Below are positions 30,001 through 35,960 of a DNA stretch of 35,960 bases, piece by piece; positions within the stretch are counted from its first letter, which is position 1, and every line of letters begins with the position of its first letter. The notes beneath the pieces are model-generated. The model did not search any database and had not been told where the DNA came from. It saw nothing but the letters and a program-made list of their open reading frames with translations. This stretch comes from Candidatus Paceibacter sp. GTDB lineage: Bacteria > Patescibacteriota > Minisyncoccia > UBA6257 > 02-FULL-45-10c. The position numbers were made by a program, and so were the translations under genes. The stretch spans positions 1-35,960 of the forward strand of contig DYGE01000002.1 in the NCBI GenBank assembly GCA_020724845.1, in the 5' to 3' direction.

Positions 30001-30639
30001 GCTTCCGGTCAGACGATCAACGGAACCTCCGCTGATCAGACCACTAATGGCGTGAGAACTTTCCGAACTCTTCCGACCTTGGCTGATGCTACTACCAACA
30101 CTGCGTTAACCGCTGGTGCTGATATGTACGCAATCACTGTCACTGCCGGATCTGGTCGGGATGTGGGTCTTTACAAGATGACCTTCGAAATCTCCACCAC
30201 TGGCGCTCAAGTAACCGGATTCCAATTGTATGGTGATTCCGACGCGGTAAATGCCGCTGCGGTTGATGGCCCATTGGGTGTCGTAGAAATAGTCTTTGAT
30301 AACAACGCGGTTGACCGATTGGTTGCTGCGGGTACCTCAAAGACCTACAGGTTGCGAGCAAATACTATCAGCGGCTTGACTGCTAACGGTACTGAAACTT
30401 TGAACGTCAACTTGGCTGCAGATTCCGCTTACCCAGCACTTTCAACTTTGATGGGTAGCGCGGCGGGCGTTGACGGCGGATTGGATGCTGACGACCAGAT
30501 GATCTGGACTCCGTTCAGCACCACTACCCCGACAATCTCCAACACTGCTGATACCAACCTTGACTGGACCAACAGCTATGGCTTGCCTGGATTCCCAGGA
30601 CTTGGCCAAGATATGTCAGTCCGAGTGTTCAAAGACTAA
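27100..30639 (+). CDS. Giant S-layer-like surface protein with peptidoglycan-binding domain
   Basis: 1179 residues from the ATG at 27100 (a TTG at 27040 would add 20 charged residues). Signal peptide (VSLATVVSLSGAGALLPATV, cleavage near residue 35), then a PG_binding_1 domain (about 85-165) with LGSTGADVKCLQQYL, YFGSLSQAALAKWQ and YWGPLSRAKY, a Pro/Ala/Ser linker (167-190), then about 950 residues of Thr/Gly/Asn-rich beta-sandwich repeats. Cys are few and look paired (CSF/KCL; NCQ/RCN). It likely coats the cell, tethered to peptidoglycan by the N-terminal domain. Codon use is strongly biased and unlike its neighbours, as in a highly expressed gene, with unusually many CGA Arg codons. Confidence 0.85.
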   Translation: MKNKLVRKVSTTVVSLATVVSLSGAGALLPATVHGQAALTEAQIQSILSLLQSFGADAATVSNVNSALRGQATSGTAPSAPAAACSFTRDLTLGSTGADVKCLQQYLNAQGHTVASSGAGSPGNETEYFGSLSQAALAKWQAANGVAPAAGYWGPLSRAKYNELTAAAPSAPSAPSAPTAPAPAGTGLTVTLAPNQPAAALAPSGAVRVPFTRVNLTASADGDVTVNSLTVERTGLAQDSALSGVVLLDENGVQLGISKTLNSDHRATPGEPFTIKAGQTRTITVAGNRATGTSLGGQTISLDVVGANTSAAVNATFPMRGTTHTVNETLSIGTVTMLRGSLDPGAAQTKEVGTTGYTFSSVKVTAGSAEKVYLKSIRWNQTGSAGASDLANLKTYVDGTGYDMTVSSDGKYYTAVFPGNGLLMDKGFSKEASVKGDIVDGSARTVDFDIAKRSDIYLVGETYGYGILPPQTGTTASSDNSAFNNSEDPWWDASQVTVSAGTMTVSSWTSVQAQNLAVNLENQPIGGWTVDVKGEPISVAQMVFNFTLTDSDGGGEPGLGDLTNISLVDESGQTLAGPVDGSGATTLSGSVTFTDTVTFPVGVTNMTLRGKLGTDFENSDTVRASTTPSSGWSTVTGQTTGNSITPSPTSAISSPTQTVRGSSLTVTVSTQPTARTVIAGASKFEFARYFLDANSSGEDIRLTSLPVVYGTDGSATNLTNCQMYDGTATDATSLTTGSNVVNPTTSASSTLFTFDGTGLSIAKGTTKTLSLRCNVSASATTGNEIRWGLDSGQAGSFTGATGLTSGQTVTETLNESNGNLMTVAASGSYTVVSDTAVLYKAAQAGTTVTLGVLRFTADNTEDLDLKQVALELGSTASNSPADLVGQKVTLWDGNTMVGEGQFGTGNPDNATSTLTSAVRIPRGETKNITIKGELITHNQDQGTPGAFVQVNYDGNNNGLNGNYVTGVASGQTINGTSADQTTNGVRTFRTLPTLADATTNTALTAGADMYAITVTAGSGRDVGLYKMTFEISTTGAQVTGFQLYGDSDAVNAAAVDGPLGVVEIVFDNNAVDRLVAAGTSKTYRLRANTISGLTANGTETLNVNLAADSAYPALSTLMGSAAGVDGGLDADDQMIWTPFSTTTPTISNTADTNLDWTNSYGLPGFPGLGQDMSVRVFKD

Positions 30640-30663
30640 AATCTAGTATCCTTGAGACTAGTC

Positions 30664-30689
30664 AAAAACTCCCCGCAAGGGGAGTTTTT
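30664..30689 (+). terminator. Strong intrinsic terminator of the S-layer-like gene
   Basis: AAAAACTCCCC, GCAA tetraloop, GGGGAGTTTTT. Confidence 0.9.
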
Positions 30690-30694
30690 GTTTA

Positions 30695-30715
30695 CCTTGA
30701 GCTTGGTCGAAGGGC
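30695..30715. repeat. CCTTGAGC-N-TCGAAGG dispersed-repeat-like sequence
   Basis: CCTTGAGCTTGGTCGAAGGGC, a one-base variant of a short palindromic sequence (CCTTCGACAAGCTCAAGG type) that recurs in many bacterial genomes. Only one copy was seen here. Confidence 0.4.
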
Positions 30716-30765
30716 TTGCCCTGTTAATTAAAATTTGGTTATTGAAAATTGGTGATTAGCCGGGT

Positions 30766-30779
30766 TATAATATCCACCA
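30766..30779 (+). promoter_or_regulatory. -10 box giving a leaderless transcript
   Basis: Perfect TATAAT (30766-30771) followed by 7 nt to the ATG at 30779. Confidence 0.55.
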
Positions 30780-31579
30780 TGGTTAATAAATTTATTTTAA
30801 TTACCATACTTGCGGTTTTACTGGTTGGAGCCGGCTGGTTTGCTTGGCGGGGCTTGCCTAGCAGAGATTCTACCAATCTGGGCGCAGATAATTTGGCTTC
30901 TACTTCAACAAAAATAGACATCGGCGGAGTTGTGATTGATACTAGTCCTGGCGCCGGGATTAAAGTGGCTACTTTACAGGAAGAGGCCTTAGATTTGATA
31001 AATCAACAGGTAGTTTTTTATAAAAGCTTTCCTTCAGAAATAGAAGCTGATCTAAAGAGCCAAATTAGCGATCTCTATTCTTCTATACGTGAAAATTATG
31101 ACAATTTGGATGCTTGGAATTCGCTTGGGCAGTTAAGAAAAGTTATCGGCGATTATGAGGGCGCGCGGGATGCCTGGGAATTCGGAAGTTTGATCAGGCC
31201 GAAAAATTCTTTAACTTTCCATAATCTTGGCGATCTTTATGGCCTTTACCTTAATGATTTGGAAAAGGCTAAGGAAAATTACCTGCAGTCAGTTGCCAAT
31301 GATCCGGAGAATATACCCGCCTACATTAATCTGGCGGAGCTTTATTGGAATGCCGGTGAGCCAAAATACCAGAGGCAAGTTCCCGGATTTCTAATGGATG
31401 GGCTGGAGAACAATTTATTAGCAGAGAATAGGATTCCTCTACTAGCCCGCCTGGCGAAGTATTATAGCGAAATTGGCGAAAATCAGAAGGCGATAGATTA
31501 TTACGAAGAGGTATTATCCCTGGATCCTAGCGTTGCGAATATCGTACAGCCTGAAATAGACCGATTAAGAAATGAATAA
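30779..31579 (+). CDS. Membrane-anchored TPR protein
   Basis: 266 residues. One N-terminal signal-anchor helix (FILITILAVLLVGAGWFAW), then an extracytoplasmic domain with tetratricopeptide repeats: DAWNSLGQLRKVIGDYEGAR, TFHNLGDLYGLYLNDLEKAK, AYINLAELYWNAGE and ARLAKYYSEIGENQKAIDYY, roughly residues 105-255. TPR proteins scaffold other proteins. The ATG at 30779 rather than 30749 is chosen because TATAAT sits 7 nt before it and the earlier start would lie upstream of the -10. The stop overlaps the glycosyltransferase start by 8 nt, so it may help assemble that enzyme or its products. Confidence 0.8.
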   Translation: MVNKFILITILAVLLVGAGWFAWRGLPSRDSTNLGADNLASTSTKIDIGGVVIDTSPGAGIKVATLQEEALDLINQQVVFYKSFPSEIEADLKSQISDLYSSIRENYDNLDAWNSLGQLRKVIGDYEGARDAWEFGSLIRPKNSLTFHNLGDLYGLYLNDLEKAKENYLQSVANDPENIPAYINLAELYWNAGEPKYQRQVPGFLMDGLENNLLAENRIPLLARLAKYYSEIGENQKAIDYYEEVLSLDPSVANIVQPEIDRLRNE

Positions 31580-33221
31580 TCCGAGAAATCTTCTTATTGC
31601 CGCTTCGGCAGTTGTCTTGATTTTACTGTCTTGGAACATCGGCGGACAAGACATTTTGGGAGACGAAGCTGCTTATTCTTTCCGCGCGGTTGGTTATCTG
31701 GATTATTTAGGTACGAGCTTCCAGACGCAGCCGGTGGATTGGTACGTCGATGAGCCTTTGCCATTTTGGACTAAACTTTCTTTTCACGACCACCCTCCTT
31801 TAGGTTTTTTGATTTCGCATTTATTTTTTAGAGCTTTAGGCGATACGTTGTTGGTGGCAAAATTGCCTTCTATTTTGGCCGGCTTAGGCTCCCTTTTTCT
31901 TATTTATTTGGTAGCCGAAAAGTTATTTAATAACAGGCGCTTGGCGGCCATCGCGGCGCTTTTGGCTAGCGTCAATGGCCTTTTTATAGCCGTTTTTCGC
32001 AGCAGCTTGCTGGAGCCGCTGTTAATCTTCTTTATACTTTTAAATATCTATTTTTTCCTAAGGTTTCTGGAGGATAATCGGCGCTGGTGGCAGTTTGGAG
32101 CGTCATTCGGTTTGGTGATTCTCACCAAATATACCGGCGCTTTTTTGATACCGGTATATGCCGCCTATTTGCTTCTTTATAGGAGAAGCCGGCTTAAGGA
32201 TTGGCGCCTATACGCCGCCGCGATGGCCGCCATTTTACTTTTCAGCCCGGTTCTTATCTATAATTTTTATTTATATCGGGAAACCGGTCATTTTGACTTG
32301 CAGTTCGCTTATTTGCTTAGCCAGGAAACTCCGGAGTGGCAGGGTCTGCTCGGCAAAGAACAGGCGCCCTTTGCCGATGCGGGGAAAAACCTGCTCGCTG
32401 TTTTCGGCTGGCCATTTTTAATGGCGACCCTGCTCGGCTTGGCGCACGCAGTCCACAGCTCTTATAAAGATTATCTTCTTTATAAAAATTATAATTTTTG
32501 TAAATCTTATATCTTTCTTTGCCTTTATCTTTTATTTGTGACTTTGCTTTTGATAAAAATCGGAGTTGCTAGCCGCTTCTTAGCGCTTTATCTGCCGGCA
32601 TTCCTTATTTTTTCTGCCATCGCGGCCGATTGGCTTTGGGATTTTAAGAAAGAAGCCGTCTGGAAGTACGCTTTTCGGGCGCTGGTCTTAGGGCTTGTAA
32701 TTTTTGAAATCCTATTCGCTTACAACAAAAATTTTCTTCAAGCCGAAAATTTCGGGATTGCGGCGCTAGACCAATATTTCATTGAAGAGTTTAGAGGCAA
32801 GGAATCGGCGGTAATACCGCAATCTGACAATAAAAATTTAAATGAGGTGATTCAAAAGTTTGCCGCCAAAAAATCTCCTGGCGCGCAGAGCGAACCTTTG
32901 CTGATAGTTTATAACGATAATATGGCGATCGGCACGATTGAGTGGATATTTTATCGCCGGTTTTTTTACCAAAGCATTCCGACTTTATTCGTGGAGAATT
33001 TCTTGAAAACGCTGGAACTCCAGGGAGAAGATTATTTCCGAGGTTTCACGATTTATTTCGTGCAAAGCGGAAAAAATACTGTTTTGAATCCGTTCAAGCT
33101 GGACAAAGCAATCGGTTCGGAATTTGAAAACAGCTTGCTGGATCGCGGTATTTTCCCTCAAAAAATTATAACCGGCAAAGGGGGCCTGGAGATGTTCCGC
33201 GTTTATAAGTTTTCTTTGTAG
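31572..33221 (+). CDS. GT39/ArnT-like membrane glycosyltransferase
   Basis: 549 residues with about ten to eleven membrane helices. GT-C signatures: GDEAAY with D31-E32 in the first extracytoplasmic loop and HDHPPLGF (72-79), typical of dolichyl- or polyprenyl-phosphate-sugar protein mannosyltransferases and ArnT. Such enzymes move a sugar from a lipid-linked donor to a protein or lipid outside the membrane. The C-terminal 150 residues form an extracytoplasmic domain. Coupled to the TPR gene by overlap. The 3' end overlaps the convergent GT4 gene by 19 nt. A likely substrate is a surface protein such as the S-layer-like protein upstream; that is inference. Confidence 0.82.
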   Translation: MNNPRNLLIAASAVVLILLSWNIGGQDILGDEAAYSFRAVGYLDYLGTSFQTQPVDWYVDEPLPFWTKLSFHDHPPLGFLISHLFFRALGDTLLVAKLPSILAGLGSLFLIYLVAEKLFNNRRLAAIAALLASVNGLFIAVFRSSLLEPLLIFFILLNIYFFLRFLEDNRRWWQFGASFGLVILTKYTGAFLIPVYAAYLLLYRRSRLKDWRLYAAAMAAILLFSPVLIYNFYLYRETGHFDLQFAYLLSQETPEWQGLLGKEQAPFADAGKNLLAVFGWPFLMATLLGLAHAVHSSYKDYLLYKNYNFCKSYIFLCLYLLFVTLLLIKIGVASRFLALYLPAFLIFSAIAADWLWDFKKEAVWKYAFRALVLGLVIFEILFAYNKNFLQAENFGIAALDQYFIEEFRGKESAVIPQSDNKNLNEVIQKFAAKKSPGAQSEPLLIVYNDNMAIGTIEWIFYRRFFYQSIPTLFVENFLKTLELQGEDYFRGFTIYFVQSGKNTVLNPFKLDKAIGSEFENSLLDRGIFPQKIITGKGGLEMFRVYKFSL

Positions 33222-34420
33222 ACGTCCTCGGTTTCGGAGATCATCTTTGTTATTTCAAATTTCTCTTTTACCGCCTTTTTTGCTTCTTCGCCGATTCTTT
33301 TAGCTTCATTACTATTGGCAATTAGGCCCCTGATTGCTCCGGCCAGCTGTTCGGGGCTTTTTTGTGAAACCATGAGGCCATTTTCGTGGTCTTTTATTAT
33401 TTCGGGTATGCCGCCTGTTTCAGTGACGACAATCGGCAGGCCGGCAGCCATGGCCTCTAGTAGCGTGTAGGGCAGCCCTTCTTTAACCGAAGACATAACG
33501 AACACGTCAAAGGCCTTCAGGTATTTATAATCTTCGCCCGTTGGTTCAATAAAGAACAAATCAGCTTTTATCCGCCGGCTGACGGATTTTAGTTTTTCCC
33601 GCTCAGGGCCTTCCCCAATAATAATAAACACTGGTTTCTCCGTTTCTCTGTTTCTCTGTTCTTTTGTTATGAGCGCTGCCGCGCGAATGAGTGTTTCATA
33701 ATTTTTTTCTTTTACTAATCTGCCAATTGAACCGATCCAGGGCAAATCAGGTTGTAGGTTGTGAGTTGTAGATTGTGGGTTAAGTTTTTTAATAATTTCT
33801 TTTCTCGCCTCCGCTTTATTAAAAAACTTGATATTCGGATCAATTCCATTATGAACTGTTACTAGTTTTTCTTTTGGCGCTATGCCATAGCGTACGGCGA
33901 GCTTATAGTCATATTCCGATACGCAAATTATCTTGTCCTGAAAAAGGGCGGCGAATTTGTGCAGAAAGACATAAAACCAGCGTACCGGCCAGGAAAGCGC
34001 GTTTGTCGGGTTAAATACCCAGCCGTGAGCGGTAAATATTACTTTAGGGTTTAGGGTGTGGGGTTTAGGGTGTGGGGTTTTATAGATTGAGGCAGCTAAT
34101 GAGCCGATGACGCCGGCCTTTGAGCTATTCAGATGAATTATGTCCGGCTGTTCTTTTTTATAAATTTTAACTAACTCAAATACTGCTAGCCAATCATTTC
34201 CAAACAACAGCCAGGGATAAATTTTATTGGACAGCCATTTTAGTTTTATCCCGTTAGAGATAGCGAGGGCTCGCAGCTTGTCTTCGTCTCTAACGGGACC
34301 GCCATACAGGATTTTCGTTTCAAACTGATTTTTATCCAGATTTTTAGCTAGATCATTAACATATTTCTGCGCTCCGCCAACGTCCGATTTAGTTATTATG
34401 TACACAACCTTTTTCTTCAT
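33203..34420 (-). CDS. GT4 family glycosyltransferase carrying in-frame repeats
   Basis: 405 residues from the ATG at 34420 (MKKKVVYIITKSDVGGAQKY). GT-B fold: the N-terminal GGAQ motif, the hinge SIGRLVKEKNYETLIRAA, and the donor-sugar motif EGLPYTLLEAMAAGLPIVVTETGG with its E-x7-E pair. It uses an activated sugar at the cytoplasmic face. Three in-frame oddities: a palindrome encoding GPVRDEDKLRALAISNGIK (34249-34298), THPHPK-like words (PHPKPHTLNP, 34044-34080), and STTHNLQP (33749-33782). An in-frame ATG at 34465 would add 15 residues. It is divergent from the next glycosyltransferase. Confidence 0.88.
   Translation of the reverse strand: MKKKVVYIITKSDVGGAQKYVNDLAKNLDKNQFETKILYGGPVRDEDKLRALAISNGIKLKWLSNKIYPWLLFGNDWLAVFELVKIYKKEQPDIIHLNSSKAGVIGSLAASIYKTPHPKPHTLNPKVIFTAHGWVFNPTNALSWPVRWFYVFLHKFAALFQDKIICVSEYDYKLAVRYGIAPKEKLVTVHNGIDPNIKFFNKAEARKEIIKKLNPQSTTHNLQPDLPWIGSIGRLVKEKNYETLIRAAALITKEQRNRETEKPVFIIIGEGPEREKLKSVSRRIKADLFFIEPTGEDYKYLKAFDVFVMSSVKEGLPYTLLEAMAAGLPIVVTETGGIPEIIKDHENGLMVSQKSPEQLAGAIRGLIANSNEAKRIGEEAKKAVKEKFEITKMISETEDVYKENL
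34044..34080 (-). repeat. In-frame tandem TTTAGGGTGTGGGG words in GT4
   Basis: GTTTAGGGTGTGGG occurs twice with a partial third copy, encoding PHPKPHTLNPK between KT and VIFTAHG. Confidence 0.75.
34249..34298. repeat. TCCCGTTAGA-family palindrome inside a coding sequence
   Basis: Arms TCCCGTTAGAGA (34249-34260) and TCTCTAACGGGA (34287-34298) with a 26-nt spacer, open in the frame of the minus-strand GT4 gene and read there as Pro-Val-Arg ... Ser-Asn-Gly-Ile-Lys. Confidence 0.8.
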
Positions 34421-34456
34421 TTTAGAAGTTATATAAGATATCATTATTATAACTTT

Positions 34457-34469
34457 TAAAATCACCTTA
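34457..34469 (+). promoter_or_regulatory. -10 box giving a leaderless transcript
   Basis: TAAAAT (34457-34462) then 6 nt to the ATG at 34469. Confidence 0.4.
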
Positions 34470-35653
34470 TGTTTTCCAAGGAACCCAATGTAGCCGTTTT
34501 TTCTCTTGCTTTTACCCCTTTTGAAGGCGGGGCGGAGATTGCCGCCAGAGAGGTCTTAACGCGCCTAAAAGGGCTGAATTTTACGATTTTCACCTATAAA
34601 TTTGATAAAGAGTGGCTTTCTAAAGAGAGGGGCGACAACTTTGAAATTGTCCGTTTAGGGAAGGGGTCCCGCGGTGGAAAAAGATATGGGCGTATTTTTG
34701 ATAAAATCAGCTACATATTTTCTGCTTGGAGATCGGCTGAAGAGGCGCATAAGAGAAAGAGGTTTGAGGTGGCCTGGGCCATTATGGCTTCGTACGGCGC
34801 GGCGGCCGCCTTGTTATTTAAATTGAATCATCCCCGAGTGCCGCTGCTTCTGACTATTCAGGAAGGCGATTCTGAAAAACATCTGGTGTTTGGAAAATTT
34901 GGCTTGGTTGGATTGCTGGGTAAGATGGCGATCAAAAAGGCGGACCATATACATGTGATCAGCAATTATCTGAAAGATTTTGCGAAAAAAAGAGGTGCGC
35001 ATTGTTCAATATCGGTTATACCAAATGGTGTGGATATCGGCCTCTTTTCAACCGAATACACTGATTCTGAAATTAAGGCCGCCAGAGACGGGCTTGGGAT
35101 TAAAGATGATTATGTGATTGTTACGACCTCCCGGCTGGTCTATAAGAACGGCGTTGATGTCTTGATTGATGCGGTAGCTAAATTTAAAGCCAGGCGCCCT
35201 AACATCAAATGCCTAGTTATCGGCGGGGGGCCTGAAAGAAAAATGTTGGAACTAAAAACCAAAAACTTGAAATTGGAAACTAACGTAATTTTTCTCGGCC
35301 AGATTCCCCAAAAAGATTTGCCGCTCTATCTGAAAATCTCCGACCTCTTTGTTCGCCCGTCCCGCTCCGAGGGCTTGGGCAGTTCCTTTTTAGAGGCCAT
35401 GGCCGCCGGCATTCCGGTTATCGGGACGCCCGTGGGCGGGATAGTGGATTTTTTGCAGAATGATCAGACGGGTTTTTATATGAAAGTTAATGATCCAGAA
35501 AGCTTGGCGGAAAAAATTGAATACGTACTCGCGAAGCCGGACCTTAGGGAGAGAGTCGTTCAAAATGCGGAAGTTATAGTGAGAGAGAATTATTCCTGGG
35601 GGGTGGTTTCCAGGATGTTTAAGAATATTTTTGATAAGCTGGTTAATTTATGA
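34469..35653 (+). CDS. GT4 family glycosyltransferase
   Basis: 394 residues, GT-B fold. N-terminal FTPFEGGAEIAAREVLTRL (acceptor site), hinge VIPNGVDIGLFS and VIVTTSRLVYKNGVDVLIDA, donor motif RSEGLGSSFLEAMAAGIPVIGTPVGG. It transfers a sugar from an NDP-sugar, probably onto a lipid-linked glycan. A short low-complexity run (ELKTKNLKLETN, DNA 35250-35280) sits between two conserved blocks and resembles the word insertions seen elsewhere. The stop overlaps the start of the next glycosyltransferase (ATGA), so the two are translationally coupled. Confidence 0.9.
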   Translation: MFSKEPNVAVFSLAFTPFEGGAEIAAREVLTRLKGLNFTIFTYKFDKEWLSKERGDNFEIVRLGKGSRGGKRYGRIFDKISYIFSAWRSAEEAHKRKRFEVAWAIMASYGAAAALLFKLNHPRVPLLLTIQEGDSEKHLVFGKFGLVGLLGKMAIKKADHIHVISNYLKDFAKKRGAHCSISVIPNGVDIGLFSTEYTDSEIKAARDGLGIKDDYVIVTTSRLVYKNGVDVLIDAVAKFKARRPNIKCLVIGGGPERKMLELKTKNLKLETNVIFLGQIPQKDLPLYLKISDLFVRPSRSEGLGSSFLEAMAAGIPVIGTPVGGIVDFLQNDQTGFYMKVNDPESLAEKIEYVLAKPDLRERVVQNAEVIVRENYSWGVVSRMFKNIFDKLVNL

Positions 35654-35960
35654 CAAAAAGGATTTTAATTGTGACCGGAATTTATCCGCCTGATATCGGC
35701 GGTTCGGCAAGTTATTCTCATTTGCTTAAGGAAGAATTGCCGGAGCGCGGCTTTGAGGTTTCCGTTTTAACTTACGCGGGCGGGAATCCGGAGATTTCTG
35801 GATTGTTTTTTGTGTCCAACGGGTGGCCGAAGGGTATTAGGCATGTTATCTATTTGTTAAAGATTTTGGCTCTTGGGAGAAAGCGCGATTTGATTTTGGC
35901 GGCGGACTCTTCATTTGGCGCCGCGTTTGTCGGCGCCCTGGCGGCCAAATTGCTTGGGAA
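35650..35960 (+). CDS. Third GT4-like glycosyltransferase, 3' end beyond window
   Basis: ATG at 35650 overlaps the TGA of the preceding gene by 4 nt; 103 codons run open to the window edge. The N-terminus reads ILIVTGIYPPDIGGSASYSH, the classic GT4 opening with a PPDIGG acceptor loop, followed by the Rossmann strand order of a GT-B enzyme (FEVSVLTYAGG, LILAADSSFGAA). The catalytic half lies outside the window. It is in one operon with the GT4 gene before it, extending the envelope-glycan cluster. Confidence 0.85.
   Translation, partial: MTKRILIVTGIYPPDIGGSASYSHLLKEELPERGFEVSVLTYAGGNPEISGLFFVSNGWPKGIRHVIYLLKILALGRKRDLILAADSSFGAAFVGALAAKLLG

Noticed and set aside
34044-34080. Telomere-like TTTAGGG repeats
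   Set aside because: The match is short, imperfect and in frame inside a glycosyltransferase, and belongs with the other word runs.

Overview
This window looks like a piece of a Patescibacteria/CPR genome, most likely Parcubacteria; that placement is inference, since no rRNA is present. The reasons are small tightly packed genes, scarce Shine-Dalgarno sites with many start codons placed 6-7 nt after a -10 box, a giant secreted protein with a peptidoglycan-binding domain, and palindromes whose ends read Met-Asn-Pro-Val-Arg and Ser-Asn-Gly-Met-Lys. No tRNA, rRNA, CRISPR array or transposase was seen.

Layout. 1-5.7 kb: a partial membrane protein, an M23 peptidase without signal peptide, small hypothetical membrane or coiled-coil proteins, the site-2 protease RseP, and a divergent pair (conserved hypothetical / DUF456) sharing a 20-nt promoter region. 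5.7-9.5 kb: DoxX-like protein, then yvcK-glyA-folD (one-carbon metabolism), overlapping head to tail. 9.2-14.5 kb, minus strand: a small hypothetical, recA, a RodZ-like HTH/membrane protein, ftsK and a hypothetical. 14.6-17.5 kb: sugar nucleotidyltransferase, a phosphomannomutase/phosphoglucomutase split by an in-frame TAG, and a membrane protein. 17.6-20.8 kb: an exported protein, two RNase H-fold nucleases (YprB-like and YkuK-like) on the minus strand, and a NifS/IscS cysteine desulfurase carrying three in-frame insertions. 20.8-25.6 kb: an exported coiled-coil protein, a membrane-anchored small protein, clpB under a perfect CIRCE/sigma-70 promoter, and a membrane protein. 25.7-30.7 kb: an HTH regulator, a structured gene-free 500 nt with a candidate small RNA, and a 3.5-kb S-layer-like gene. 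30.7-36 kb: TPR protein, GT39-like glycosyltransferase and three GT4 glycosyltransferases, probably an envelope glycan locus; the nucleotidyltransferase and sugar mutase could supply its substrates.

The most unusual signal is repeat traffic inside coding DNA. (1) A palindrome family TCCCGTTAGA/TCTAACGGGA supplies the stop codon of one gene and the start codon of the next (6.05-6.16 kb), the start codon of the desulfurase (19.27-19.39 kb), and an in-frame stretch of a glycosyltransferase (34.25 kb). (2) A pair of about 100-bp insertions lies in the desulfurase. (3) Many quasi-tandem runs of 7-9-nt words lie in frame inside conserved enzymes (FolD, PMM/PGM, GT4, perhaps GlyA), some sharing 10-12-mers between unrelated genes. 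Other signals are a consistent leaderless promoter architecture, a candidate ~120-nt small RNA, and CIRCE control of clpB. All calls were made by eye; no database search or folding program was run.
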